64,000 nucleotides of DNA, taken from Bathynomus jamesi. Lineage: Eukaryota > Arthropoda > Malacostraca > Isopoda > Cirolanidae. Location: the NCBI GenBank assembly GCA_023014485.1, contig JAJOZX010003307.1, forward strand, positions 17,501-81,500, written 5' to 3'. Position 1 is the stretch's first letter, and each line of letters opens with the position of its first letter. The notes beneath the pieces were generated by a model. The model was not told the DNA's origin, searched no databases, and saw nothing but the letters and a program-made list of their open reading frames with translations. Below, piece after piece: positions 30,173-42,098 of the stretch. The position numbers were made by a program, and so were the translations under genes.

Positions 30173-30635
30173 CAGTAAACTTCCCAAATAATGGCACCCT
30201 CTGGATTTGAGGGTGCTGTTATTGCGAATTTTCCGTTGTCTCAGAAGTTTTTTTTTAAATGTATTTAATGCGTAAATAAAGGGGGATAAATAAGAAATAG
30301 ATAATGAACACTACTTTATTAACTGGTAAATGCACAGTATGTAAATATAGCAAAGAGAACATTTTAAAATTGAAAAAAAACTATTCTAAATTCTCCACCA
30401 CGAGTGCTTCATCTGTAGAGGGTGCATTTTCTTCATTGATTTCTTCATTTGATTTCTTCATTTAACGTTATAAATGTAGCACTGAGCGTTCCACGTGTTG
30501 TCGGTACAGAGTTCACTTTCAAAATGGTGCCGGATGTAAACAAAGTCATGCGCGCTGCCATTTTCTTTACATACTGTATGACAATTTTTAAAAGTGCCGT
30601 TATCTTGAGTATTCCGTTATTTCGGAAGTTTACTG
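30173..30635 (-). mobile_element. pogo-type element, 463 bp
   Basis: TA duplications at 30171-30172 and 30636-30637. Inverted ends CAGTAAACTTCC and GGAAGTTTACTG, with AAATAA next to each. On the minus strand near 30440-30380 the reading NEENAPSTDEALVVENLE then stop resembles the acidic end of a Tigger transposase. Otherwise deleted. Confidence 0.85.
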
Positions 30636-30987
30636 TACATTACAATATATATACTTAGGAGGAAAAGTGTAGGTGTGGCTGTAAAGACTGTACAGTAATG
30701 TAGAAATGTGTGTGCACCCATTATGGGTCTCCCATTTAAAGGTGTTTGTGGGGCAAGTGAAGATCATGAGTTTTTCAATACCTCACATTACTATGGGGGG
30801 CACTGCTCAGCAGAGGAATCTCTTTAAATAGGGTGTGTAAAGACAGTGTGTATCCCCTAACCCAAGATGCTGCCTCCCTATATCCCACAACACTTGCGTT
30901 GAGCTGTAGGATTTATAACCTAAATGCACATAATATATATGAAATAAACTAGTACCATTCATGCAATAAAAATGGGCTTAAACACTA

Positions 30988-31690
30988 TCACCAGATGTCC
31001 CTTGCAGACATTAAACTATCCAACCTTCTTTTGAAAGAATCAAGTGTATCTGAAGTCACCACTTCTTCTGTCAGACTGTTCCAAAACTTAATTACTCTGT
31101 TTGTAAAACTATGTTTTCTTAAATTTGTTCTACATCTTGGCTTAAATAATTTCATACTATGACCTCTAGTCTGGTTATTGTGATCTTTAATGAAAAGAGA
31201 ATCAAAATCTATCTTATCCAACCCTTTTATCATTTTATACATCTCTATCATATCACCCCTTAACCTCCTCCTTTTTAATGAGAACACGTTTAGATATGCC
31301 AGTCTTTCCTTATATGTCAATTGTCTTAGAGATGGGATCATTCTTGTTGCTCATTTCTGTACTTTTTCCAGTTTTTCAATATCTTATATCAAATAGGGAC
31401 TATTAGATTGAATACAGTATTCAAGGAGGGGTCTCACATATGAAATGTATAGTTGCTTTATAATATTGGGTGATTTGTATTCAATGTCTCTGCATGAGAT
31501 TGAGTCTAGCATTTGCTTTATTTCTGATTTCCATACAGTGATTTGAGGGTTTAAGTTCATTAGTCACAGTGACACCCAAGTCTTTCTCTTATCATCATTT
31601 TTAATCCAAATTCCATTCATATTGTATTCAAATTCTGGATTTTTTGGCCCAATATGCGTAACCTTGCACTTATCAACTAAAATGCAATTT
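30988..31690 (-). pseudogene. LINE RT C-terminal fragment, family 3
   Basis: Frame 31341-30988 reads MIPSLRQLTYKERLAYLNVF, LKRRRLRGDMIEMYKMIKGLD, KHSFTNRVIKFWNSLTEEVV and FKRRLDSLMS, the C-terminal NSL block of CR1-like LINEs. Upstream, out of frame, are VRPLLEYCIQ and KCKVTHIG (31690-31400). 5'-truncated and frameshifted. Confidence 0.8.
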
Positions 31691-31699
31691 AAAGAAATG

Positions 31700-32590
31700 T
31701 TTTTCATTGTTTATAATATGGTAAGTGATGCAAGTTATGTAATTGATCAGCAGCACTTTAATTATCCCATGTACAGCAAAATATTTGTCTTAATATATCA
31801 TCATCATACTGTATATATGTAGGGCAGTTGGGTAAAATAGGGTATGCAGTGCTAAATTGTTTGTAACTCCAATGTTCCTGCCTCATACAATCTGATATTT
31901 CTGCTCTCACAAGCTTTATTGTGTTCAATTTAAATTATTACACTTGATTTTTTTTATTGTTAACTGTTAATGTGAGAATCTATTTTTCCTGAAGATAGAT
32001 GAAGTGAATATATATGGAAAGTGATGAAAGTAGGCCCTGTATAGTAATAGCTAAGTACTGTAATGAATTCATAGAATTATAATAATACTGTTATGGGTCT
32101 ATACTTTTGAAAATTAAAATTATTTAAAGATGTCATCATAAAAAAATGTGGTGTTTGAATTTGAAAGTATTCTGTGTGCACACACTTCTGACTCTGAATT
32201 GGTTTTCTAATCATCCTGCTTCCCCACCATAGCAACCCTCATTGTGATGTTTCAACAGGGTGAGGAAGCTCAGCCCTGTCTCCTTGATCATTTGTTGCCA
32301 AAATTATCTTTTGAGACATCATTAATGTGTTATTTTGCCAACCTTTTTTCCCTACATCATTACTGCTGTGTAAAATTTAAATATTGTTGGTTAGATCCTA
32401 TTGAGATCTTTTACATGTAAACCTATATGAAGTTAGGGCTGCATTCATATGTTTACAGTCTTTGCCATCTGCAGAGATTTAAGGTTCTGTTGGTCATTAT
32501 TTTCATATCCAGTCCTGATAGTGCTGCTGCTTTTGTCATTTTAAGGTTTATGAGCTTGCAGTGCCATTTTTTTAACACAGTGCAATGAAG
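31700..32590. other. No recognisable gene
   Basis: AT-rich intergenic sequence with stops in all frames; no inverted ends or tandem arrays noted. Confidence 0.55.
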
Positions 32591-32599
32591 GAAGATAAC

Positions 32600-33141
32600 C
32601 AGTGGTGTAGTGCTTTGGGAACGGCGTTCCCTTACTTTTTTTGGTAGATGGAACGGTGTTCCCTCACTATTTCAAATAAATCTGAACTTACAAATCTCTA
32701 ACATCATGAAATTTTAATTCCCACCCCTAGAAGAAATATGAGAGAGAATCATTAACTGCTTCATTTCTTTTAGCTTCGACTGAGGCAATGCTAGCCTATA
32801 AAGATCTGGTGAAACAGTCACCACGGAGTACCAGTTGTTAACTTTTTTTTAGTTAATCATTCCAGTTGTTAGCTATTTTTATTGATCGTACTGGATGTTG
32901 TATATCTAATGACACTGGAAATACTGCATCTTCAACCTTGGAATATATCCTAATATCCAGTGCATATGACCTCAAAATATCCCTGAAATTGGTCAGATTT
33001 CAAAAGATTTCCCGGGGGGCTTACAGTGCCCCCGGACTTCCAGCTGTATGGGCTCGCCGCACTTGCCATTGTCCCCCCCCGCATCTGAGTAACACTTTCA
33101 AAATGCATTCCCTCACTTCTTTATTTAGCACTACACCACTG
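32600..33141. mobile_element. hAT MITE, target duplication AAGATAAC
   Basis: Exact duplicates AAGATAAC at 32592-32599 and 33142-33149; perfect ends CAGTGGTGTAGTGC / GCACTACACCACTG. Subterminal GGAACG and GTTCCCT motifs. 542 bp, no transposase. Confidence 0.93.
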
Positions 33142-33571
33142 AAGATAACCCAAGGCTAAAGTTTAATTCATAATGAATTGAGCAAAATCAACAGGAGGAT
33201 AGTATATAGGTGTATATATGAAGCCTGAATGTGGTAATACTAATATGATCAGTAATAATCAGACATGGGGTAATAGACTGTTACAGGATTTTTCAAGTAA
33301 TAGTAATAGATCATAATTTTTTGGCTGTAATAGTAATAGAAGGCAAAGTAATAGATAATAGTTTATTACTTTTCTATTACAGTGGCAATGGATGTATTGT
33401 GTGAACAAAGAACTGAAAAATGAACTAAATCTACTCTAAACTAAATAAACATGTGAACTAATATTGTGGCAAATTTTTCCTTCAATAAAGTAAAATTTAT
33501 TAAGACCTATGTACAGTCTCTGAAATTGTAATAATTTAGTTGAAACAAATATTTGTTATTTTGCTGCTGCT

Positions 33572-34318
33572 CAGCCTCATTCTGGATCCATGAGTGCGGA
33601 GCCCTCTGCCTCTCAGCCTCATTCTGGATCCATAAGTGCGGAGCCCTCTGCCTCTCAGCCTCATTCTGGATCCCTGAGTGCAGAGCCCTCTGCCCCATTC
33701 TGGATCCCTGAGTGCAGAGCCCTCTGCCCCATTCTGGATCCCTGAGTGCAGAGCCCTCTGCCCGATTCTGGATCCCTGAGTGCAGAGCCCTCTGCCCGAT
33801 TCTGGATCCCTGAGTGCAGAGCCCTCTGCCCCATTCTGGATCCCTGAGTGCAGAGCCCTCTGCCCCATTCTGGATCCATGAGTGCAGAGCCCTCTGCCCC
33901 ATTCTGGATCCATGAGTGCAGAGCCCTCTGCCCCATTCTGGATCCATGAGTGCAGAGCCCTCTGCCCCATTCTGGATCCATGAGTGCAGAGCCCTCTGCC
34001 CCATTCTGGATCCATGAGTGCAGAGCCCTCTGCCCCATTCTGGATCCATGAGGTGCAGAGCCCTCTGCCCCATTCTGGATCCATGAGGTGCAGAGCCCTC
34101 TGCCCCATTCTGGATCCATGAGGTGCAGAGCCCTCTGCCCCATTCTGGATCCATGAGGTGCAGAGCCCTCTGCCCCATTCTGGATCCATGAGTGCAGAGC
34201 CCTCTGCCCCTTGGCCTCATTCTGGATCCATGAGTGCAGAGCCCTCTGCCCCTTGGCCTCATTCTGGATCCATGAGTGCAGTGCAGAGCCCTCTGCTTCT
34301 CAGTCTTATCCTGGATCC
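33572..34318. repeat. 34-bp minisatellite, about 21 copies
   Basis: Core unit CATTCTGGATCCATGAGTGC plus AGAGCCCTCTGCCC. Variants: CCTGAG for CATGAG in the left half, an extra G (ATGAGGTGC, 35 bp) in four consecutive units near 34048-34150, and longer units with CTCAGCCT or CTTGGCCT at the borders. The ordered variants show how the array grew. Minus-strand open frames through it (up to 251 residues) are by-products. Confidence 0.95.
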
Positions 34319-34397
34319 CTGAATTCAGACACTGCTACATCGCCAGTTCAATACCATCTCACACAGGGTACCCCCTAAGTGGCCTTGGTGAATCGGG

Positions 34398-34960
34398 ATG
34401 CTGGGAATGCAGTCAGAGGGTCATGATAAGGAGGCATCTTGGACAATGGTGATAAGGAGGGGCTGGAAGCGAGTGACCCCTCCAAGAACTTCAACCACTG
34501 CTGTAGCTAATGGTAGTGGTCCTTCAAGGGGGTCTGGTCCCATTCATGCACTGGCTAGAGAGAGTCAGCCTGTGGCAAAGGCTGACAGAGAATGGTGGGG
34601 TATCATAGGGGCTGCCAAAACAGATCATATGATGATTGTACCAACGAAGACTGCAAACATTTTTGTCTTGATGTCAACCTGATCTTACGGCTGAGGAGCT
34701 GCAGGCATTTGTGGAAGATATAAGTGAACCTTCAGGTTACATGTAGGAAAATTGACTCCAGATGGACTACATACACTTCCTTTTAAGTTACAGCAGTCTG
34801 TGGTGATCTGGGGATATTTATGGTTCCAGCAGTATAGAAGAAGAAAAACACCCGCAGCCCCTCTTGCAAGTGCTGGAGAGGGTAATTATGGAGACATCAT
34901 GTGTAGTACTGTGGAGGAAAATCCAGCTGGGTCTAATGCTGTAACTGCTGTGCCTGGTAT
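34398..34960 (+). pseudogene. LINE ORF1-like fragment
   Basis: Two frames. The second (34752-34988) reads LTPDGLHTLPFKLQQSVVIW, then YRRRKTPAAPLASAGEGNYGD and VEENPAGSNAV. No RNA-binding motif visible. At the MITE border (34960) the frame AVPGI continues as SGIQHVEMVGRTPASS at 35859, showing the insertion interrupted a reading frame. Linked to the endonuclease downstream only by proximity. Confidence 0.4.
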
Positions 34961-35850
34961 TAGAGATCTGCATGGGCTGATATTTTAGTCCTGTACCTGG
35001 CCTGTGTTTGTCAGTATTTACAGAGGCCCACTTGAAAATTTATTTAGGCCTGGCCCATACCCACCCATTGTGTTTCATGACAAAGTCTGTACCTGGCCCA
35101 GTCCGTTCTTTTGTGAAGGTTTTTTGAAATAATGAAAATTTATTTTTTGCAATTTTTGAAAGCATTTTAGCTACTTAGCAGTAAAATAAAGAATATTTTG
35201 CCAATAGAATTTAATAGTTCTTACCTTTGGAATTTTATAAATTGCTGTGTAAAAATAATAAATTGTCCACAGTTTCCACATTCACTCTGGTCCTCCTGTA
35301 ATGGAGAACAGCTCCTGCAGCTACAGTTCTTATTCATTACAAAATAAAATTACATACAGTAATAATACCTACTGTTTACCAATGCACGACATTGCACGTC
35401 AAAAAATCTACTGATCAAGAGTTGCCAAGTAGTATTAAACACAGTAAGCTTGATCAGCTGTGTTCATTTCCCTACTCACAGTGAAAATGTTTTCAAATGT
35501 ATCCAGAGCTTTGAGGAAAATGTCTATCTAGTTTAATCAAATCTTTTTAATGCTTTACTGCCATCATGAAATTAATTACTTTTTTGAATGGCTACTCAAA
35601 ATCGATTGGTAATGAGTTATAATTAAAAAAATTAACATAGGCTAATATTTTGAAAAATCCTTTTTTTTACTGTAGTTTAAAAAATATTATGAAAAATTGT
35701 TTTAAGAGATTCAAATTGTACTTCAATGCATGCATGCTCCTATAACGATATGATGTGCATTAGCCAGCCCATACCCAGCCTGTGTCTACTTTGATGTCTA
35801 TTGGCCCGGGTATGGGCCTATGGACTTATCTTTACCCACGTGGATCTCTA
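34961..35850. mobile_element. hAT MITE, target duplication CCTGGTAT
   Basis: Exact duplicates CCTGGTAT at 34953-34960 and 35851-35858. Imperfect ends TAGAGATCTGCATGGG / CCCACGTGGATCTCTA. Subterminal CCTGGCC/GGCCCAG repeats near 35000-35100 and 35760-35815. 890 bp, AT-rich interior without coding. Confidence 0.92.
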
Positions 35851-35899
35851 CCTGGTATAAGTGGAATTCAACATGTAGAGATGGTTGGCAGAACTCCTG

Positions 35900-36600
35900 C
35901 ATCTTCCTAATTGCAACATTGAAGATAATCTCTCATAACTGTATTGGCCTAAACTTAGGCAGTAACGGCAAACACAGGTGGATCATATACGCTGTTAGAG
36001 GATGCTGATATTCTGTGTCTACAGGAAACATGGCTATGGAAATGGGACTTAAAGGACCTGAATAGTCCATCCAGTAACTTTCACGGGATAGGGGAGGCCA
36101 CCAGAGATAAATAAGATGGTCTCCTTGCAGGCCACCCACCTGGTGGGGTAGCTATTCTATGGAGGTTGGGGTATGGGAAATATATTAATGAATTAAAACT
36201 TGGTTTGAATTGGCTAACTGGAATAGAAATTTGTGTAGACAATAAAATTTTTTTAATTCTGTGTATCTATATGCCTTTTCAGGCAGTTGATAATGAAGAT
36301 GATTACCTCATTAAATTGGGGCAGGTCAGTAATATTATTGATGAGTTGGATACATGTGTAGGTAGCTATTATTGGTTGACTTTAATGCTAATGTGCTTTA
36401 TGATGATTCTTTGTTTAGCAGCCACTTAAAAGCCTTCTATGAAGATAACTTGACCCTTTCATCCATGTGTAGTCTTCTGGTGATAGCTTTACTTATGTTC
36501 GTGATAGTTGGCACACCACCTCATGGTTGGATCATTGTATTTGTATGTTCATTATACACAATGAGTCACTGGCCTACTTAGTCAGTGCTCCAAACAACTA
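35900..36600 (+). pseudogene. LINE endonuclease, decayed
   Basis: Around 35925-36040 frames give SHNCIGL and ILCLQETWLWKWDL (the Q-E-T catalytic block). Then PPGGVAILWR, IFLILCIYMPFQ (the Y-x-P block) and, shifted, VDFNANVLYDD (D-x-N) follow. Several frameshifts. The SDH block is not clear. Confidence 0.6.
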
Positions 36601-36873
36601 TCTCTTAATCTTCTATGAACCTTTTGTATAATGTTTGTACCTGTTGAGTCTAAAATAAAGTTTGTTTGTTTGTTTAACATACTGCTTCTAATTGCATTTA
36701 AATAGATATGAAGATCCTTTTCAAATGAGTGAAGTACCCCACATACAAAAGTAATAGTAATAGATGAAAATTATAGTAATAGAAGGAATCAAAAGTAATA
36801 GTAATAGAAACCCAGTAATTGACCCCATGTCTGCTAGTAATAATGAATAGGGTTCTGTTCCTAATTTTCTTAA

Positions 36874-36960
36874 CCCTTCAATTCCAAACTTTTTTGTAGG
36901 GTTAAGTCTAAATGTGTGTATTTGAAAAGTTAACTAGAGGCAACATGTGATGGTAAAGGA
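36874..36960. mobile_element. 87-bp MITE flanked by TTAA
   Basis: TTAA at 36870-36873 and 36961-36964; ends CCCTT and AAAGGA. Inverse-orientation homologue of 18460-18547. Confidence 0.65.
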
Positions 36961-36964
36961 TTAA

Positions 36965-38217
36965 GTATTTAAGACTTAAAGGTCTTGGACCTCTGTTTAG
37001 CATTGTCTATTAATCACATTTTTAAATTCTTCATGATCATCTTTGTATAGGCCTATAGGGTCTGTACTTTTTAATTATCAGACCATTCACTTAGGCTGAT
37101 TGGAATTTACTTTGTCCTCAAGAAAGAGTGCTTATAGGTTTAACACTACTATAAATTTATTACTTAAGAATATTTGGCCTATATAGTCCTGTAGTATAGT
37201 TATGGCAGCAAAATAGGCTGTCTTAAATAATATAGGCCAAAACTGTCAGATGTGGCAGTAATATAACTTAAGATTTATAGGTATTTTAGCTGGAAATGCT
37301 GTAGTATAATCTAATACCATACAGTGTACTGTATCTTAAAACTTTTTGTGTGAGTATTAAGGCCAGTATTGTAGGCTTTATGAAGTGATAGAAAGTTTAA
37401 GGTCTTTTTGTATGGTATAACTTCAAAGCTCCTATAGTCCTGTGTAGAGGCTACAAGACAAATTAAAAATGGTTTATTGTGCAATGATAATTCCAAATGT
37501 AATTAAATTTTCTTGACCCATATATCCTTGTTAGCTAGATTCATCTTTAAACACTTGTTTTGTGTATTGAAATGAGTGGTGTTAACAGTACACCCATCAT
37601 AGTTAGATGGGCCATACTTGTTTCCCAAAAGGTTGAGCTACAGTGGATTGAACCAAATTAGTAGACATCATCTCCATTGGTGTATATTTTCAGTTTAAAA
37701 ATTAAAATAGGCTTTATAGGGTACCTTAAATTAAGTGCCTTGCTTTCTTTAAAGTGTGAAAGTAATTTTTTTATTGATAAAAACAAATTTCGTGCCAAGT
37801 TTGAAATACTGTTTGAGATAAATGGCTTTGTCATGAATGTACAGTTTCGGGAAAAAGTTTGTATAAACCTAACATTTCTAAAACATATGAAAAATTACTA
37901 ATTGGTAATAGTTTACTTTTTTGTTGGGTGGGACAAAATTTCCAAACAAGACTAGTCATTTTTTGTTTCAGAAATTTTATGTTTGTAGTTGAACCTTTTT
38001 CTGAAGCTGTACACAAGATTTATCTTAAGAAATTTGGCTGTATCGGTTCAGAAATGTTACAGTTCATATTTGTCCTAAAAATTGGTAACTGTAATCTTAA
38101 TGTTATGAAATTCATTGTGGTACGGTAATTGTTTAGAATTAATAACATGAACAAAATTGCTTTTAAAAATATATTTTTAAGTACTTCCTTGAAGCTAAAT
38201 CTTGCATACATTTACAG
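36965..38217. other. AT-rich sequence before exon A; no gene seen
   Basis: Probably intron or 5' flank of the host gene. It ends with a good acceptor (ACATTTACAG at 38208-38217). No upstream exon could be recognised in the window with confidence; any 5' exon must be short or lie outside. Confidence 0.55.
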
Positions 38218-40599
38218 GTGGAGTAACCACAACTCTGGCAATAATTGGTACATGGACCCACACAAGAGTGGTGCTCTAAATCAGCCTCCCCCAGCTCACA
38301 ACATGTCTGGGCCCCCACAACATCCACCCCCTCATGGGCTACCCATGGGGCAACCCATGGCACCCAGAGCTCTTCAACCAGGATACATGTCTCCACGTCC
38401 TGCCCATACAGGATCATCTGTTCCTATGCCTCCTAAATCTCAACCATCAGTTTTAGGGCCCAAACAACCCCACCCTGGAGGTTCATCATCTCCAAAACCA
38501 CCTCCAGCCTCATCCACTCCACCCCAAGATAAACCTTCAATGATGGGAGGTTCTCCAAAGCCAGCTGCAACTCCAACTTCAAATGTGGCTTCAAACCCTT
38601 CTGTGGGTAGTAACAAAGCTTCAATTGTTCCTTCCTTGATTCAAGCTAGTACTCCCAAGTCTGTTCATAATCTGCCACAACCACAATATCATCAACTAAA
38701 TCTTATGCAACAACAACATCAACAGAGGCAGCAGGCCCAACAACACATGCAGCAACAGCAGCAGCCAGTTCCTGGACAACAGCAAATGAATGCTCAACAG
38801 CAGCAAATGCAAGTTAACCAACAGCAGCAGTCACAACATAACCAACAGCAGCAGTCGCAGCATCACCAACAGCAGCCACAGCATCACCAACAGCAACAGC
38901 ACCATCCACAGCAACAGCAGCAGCATCACCAGCAACAGCAGCAGCAGCATCATCATCAGCAACAACCACAACAGCAGCAACAACCACCACCACAACAGCA
39001 GCAGCAACAACCACCACAACAGCAGCAGCAGCAACAACCACCACAACAGCAGCAGCAGCAACAACCACCACAACAGCAGCAACAACAACCACAACAACCA
39101 CAGCAACAATCACAACAGCAGTCACAGCAACAACCTCAGATGAATCCTCAACCAGCACTTGCTGCTATTCAACAACATAATCAGAATCTCCAAGCAAAGG
39201 CTCCACCTCCAGTCCAAAATTTGGGGCTTCCAGCCAAACAAGAAACTGTGAAGGGCCCAACACCACCTGTTCCTGATTTAATCAGTATTAAACAACCTCC
39301 CACATCCCAGCCCTTACCAGCTTCAGCATCTGTGAAACCACCACCTTATGAAAATAAAGCACTCAGTCAGAATCAGTCTTTGACTACAAAACCATTTCAA
39401 CAACAAAGTTCAAATAATGCATCCATTGCAGCACCTCCAGTTAAGCAAATTCAGAATGCAAACAGTGGCAGTGCACCTCACTCTGGAAGTTTAGCATTTC
39501 CAACACAAGTTTCTTCTCTTAGATCACTGGAAACTCCAAAAACTTCACCAAATGTTTCAATAATACCAACAAAACCAGTTTCTGCTACTCAGAAACCTGA
39601 TATAAGTAAACCAAGTGACAGCACCAATACAGTTACTATAACCCCATCAGTAAAATCTCTTGAAAATCAGGAACCAAAATCAAATGATATTCCTAAAGCT
39701 AATGTTGATACTAATGCTCAAAATGCAATGAATGTGGGACCAAATCAAAATGGTATGTCAGCATCGAAAATGCCTACTAAACCTCCAGTTACAAATACAT
39801 CTGTTAAGCCATCAGAACAAACAAATGCTGAATTAAAGGTAGTTCTTGCTCCTTCCTCTCCTGCTAAACCTATCTCAGCTATGGCAGTATCTCAAGCGAC
39901 GCTTCCATCTATGAAGCCCAGTCAACAGCAAGTTTCAAAGCAGATTTCGAGTGTTCCTGTTCCTAGACAATCTCCTACTCAGTCCCCTACTCCTTCCTCA
40001 AAGTCTCTTTCTGTTGTTAAACCACCACATGTGTCTCCGCCCACAGTCCATTCTAACCAAATGGAGCCAGCAGTTTCTCATCCTCCCAATCAAACTTTGC
40101 AGAGTAAAGCCACACCACAAATTCATTCCCCACAAAAGCCAGTTGTATCATCAGCTGCTGCTAGAATGGGAGGATCTGTTCAGCAAACGTCTAAGATGCC
40201 TTCTACCCCAGCAGCTACTACATCTATTGTTACTCTCCCCAAATCAGTATCCACTGTGGCTCCTCTCAAATCGAGTATTCCATCATCTACAGTCACGAAG
40301 CCTCCAGTAAATGTTGCTCCTAAAGACCCTGCAGCTAATGTTCAGTTTTCATCAAAGAGAACTCCTGCTACATCCCAAAGGTCCAACAAACTTGACACAA
40401 TCTCAAAATTGGAAATAAAGAAAGTTGAAACACAAGCCCTTCTCAAATAGCAAAGAGAGAAGTAGGCAGGTTCCCCAGAAGTAGAAAACCTGTTGAGAAA
40501 GAGCCTCCTGAATCCACTGAAGTGGAGCAGCAGGAAAAAGAGGCAAAAGAGCCAATTTCAGATGAAGAAGCAGAAATTCCAAAGAAAAGAGCAACAAGA
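38218..40599 (+). CDS. Host gene exon A: Pro/Ser/Gln-rich region with polyQ
   Basis: Large exon between acceptor TTTACAG (38211-38217) and donor GTAAGT (40600). About 790 residues of low complexity: a Pro/Met/His-rich start (PPPAHNMSGPPQHPPPHG), Ser/Pro/Lys stretches, a polyglutamine region (about residues 180-330; 38705-39150) and a long Ser/Thr/Pro/Val region, typical of transcription or chromatin co-regulators. The frame stops at TAG 40448, but the exon clearly goes on in the +2 frame: AKREVGRFPRSRKPVEKEP then EEAEIPKKRATR to the donor. One missing A at 40445-40447 (CAAATAG) explains this, as an assembly error or a real lesion. First in-frame Met at 38252 (MDPHKSG). No domain or gene name recognised. 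Confidence 0.8.
38705..39150 (+). repeat. CAG/CAA/CCA repeat tract encoding polyglutamine
   Basis: Imperfect glutamine codons mixed with CAT and CCA, giving Q-rich protein with interspersed His and Pro. Codon mixing (CAG and CAA) indicates an old, selected tract rather than a fresh slip. Antisense open frames of polyV or polyL are by-products. Confidence 0.9.
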
Positions 40600-40899
40600 G
40601 TAAGTGCAAGTTTCAAAAAACCAAATCGCTTAGCATATTTAACTTTTTCCAAATGAAAATAATTAGGTTTACTATAACCCTGTACAATCGAAGATAAAAT
40701 TTTCCAAACTTTTTTTTTTTAATAGCAATCCCTTTTTTGTACCTCTTTCTCTATACTGTACTCACTTTCACTCCAAAGGTGGATGTTACATATACAGTAT
40801 GTACGCAATGACCGAACTTGTTCTCATATTCCCAAACTCAAATTTTCTGAATTCTATTACCCTCTAGCTATGGCTTAGATGCCAATCTCAAACTAAATA

Positions 40900-42090
40900 C
40901 ATTTTTGCTGTTTACCTTTCCCCTAATTCTACTGACTCTCCAAAATTCTTTGACTACCTTGCTTCCAATGTGGAATATATTCTTTCCCACTCTCCTTTTG
41001 CTGAAGTCTCCATTTTAGGAGATTTGAATGTTCAACACCACCTTTGGCTTTCCTCCCATTTGACTGACATCCCTGGTGAACTAGCTTACAACTTTTCTAT
41101 CCTAAATGACCTAGAGCAGATTATACAGCACTCTACTCGTATCCCAATTGCCTTGGAGATAGGCCCAACATTCTGGATTTATTTCTTACCTCTCATTCCA
41201 CCACATTCTTATAGCTGTTTCCTGTCCTATCGCTCCTATTCAGCCTCTGGATCCTAAGTGCCTTTGGCACTTTGGCGCTGCTGATTGGGAAGCCCTGTGA
41301 CAGTACTACTGTGATTTCCCATGGAATGATTACTGCTTCCATGGCAGGGGCTCTTCCAAGTGTGCTGAGCTCATCATGGAGGTGGACACGGGCATGGAGG
41401 CATACATTCCATATTCTATTCCGACTAGTAATGCTAAAAGAACACTTGGTTTAACTTTACTTGTTCTAATGCTATCCACAACAGAGAGGAAGCTTTCAGA
41501 AGGTACCGTTGCTATCCAACTCCTGACTCTCACTTAGCTTATATTTCTACCTGGAATCGTGCGAAATCTGTTCTTTGACTCTCCAAAAATGCCTTCATCA
41601 GACAAAAATGTGAAAACCAATCCATGTCTAATTATTCTCGCTCTTTCTGGTATCTAGCTAAGAACCTCTTCTTTCTCTCCTCTTCTCCATTCTGATGGTT
41701 CAATTGCCATCTCTTCTCCTGACGAAGCTGTACTCTTCACTCAAACTTTTGCTTCTAACAACCCTGGATGATTCAGGTGCTGTTCCTCCAGCTCATCCCC
41801 CCTCTGATCTTATGTCTGATATTAGAATCTCTTCTAAAGATTTTTTCCTGCCTTATCTGGGCTCAACTCTAGGAAGGTGTATGGTCCTGATGGTGGTCCT
41901 CCCATTCTTAAGAACTGTGCTGACACCCTGCCTAGGCAAACTCTTTCGTCTTTGTCTCTTATCTGGTACTTTTCCTTCCTGCTGGAAGTTCACTTCCATT
42001 TAGCCTCTCCCAAAGAAGGGTGACCACTCTCAACCTTCCAACAATTGTCCAATTGCTTTGATTTCTTGCCTTTCCAAAATTTTTCAATCA
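40900..42090 (+). pseudogene. LINE endonuclease and RT start, decayed
   Basis: Readable blocks: AEVSILGDLNVQHHLWLSSH (D-x-N block), RPNILDLFLTSH (shifted), then GPDGGPPILKNCADTL, LSGTFPSCWK, and LPKKGDHSQPSNNCPIALIS (the RT P-x-x-KKGD block). At least six frame breaks in 1.2 kb. Confidence 0.7.
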
Positions 42091-42098
42091 ATCCTTAA

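Larger units (their letters stand above)
29690..31690 (-). mobile_element. CR1-like LINE tail with 3' UTR, family 3
   Basis: RT C-terminal coding at 31690-30988 is followed (minus direction) by a 3' region to about 29690 that matches the 3' region of LINE copy B at 9331-12430, minus its insertions. Shared stretches include the hairpin at 30880-30905, GTAGGTGTGGCTGTAAAGAC and CCAATTTTTACAAAACTAA. The RT itself is clearly different from copy B. A pogo MITE is inserted at 30173-30635. Confidence 0.75.
34380..36675 (+). mobile_element. LINE fragment (ORF1 end and endonuclease)
   Basis: Coding-like sequence at 34398-34960 and 35851-36600, interrupted by the MITE at 34961-35850. It ends near 36675 with AATAAAGTTTGTTTGTTTGT, i.e. 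a (TTTG)n-type tail. RT is absent, so either internally deleted or a partial copy. Confidence 0.65.
33260..36836. mobile_element. hAT element with CAGACATGGGG ends, filled by other repeats
   Basis: Ends CAGACATGGGGTAATAG (left) and CAGTAATTGACCCCATGTCTG (right), with AGTAATAG subterminal repeats on both sides. GTAATAAT flanks both ends (33252-33259; 36837-36844), the right one displaced by three bases (CTA). Termini match the hAT at 22603-26152. No transposase is left: the inside is a minisatellite, LINE fragments and another MITE. Confidence 0.8.

Noticed and set aside
33507..34262. Long minus-strand open frames (251, 217 and 160 residues) of repeated HGSRMGQRALHS type
   Set aside because: They are translations of a 34-bp minisatellite in different frames, with no codon bias and no flanking exon.
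38814..39158. Antisense open frames of polyvaline, polyleucine or polyserine
   Set aside because: Shadows of the CAG/CAA/CCA polyglutamine tract of the host exon.
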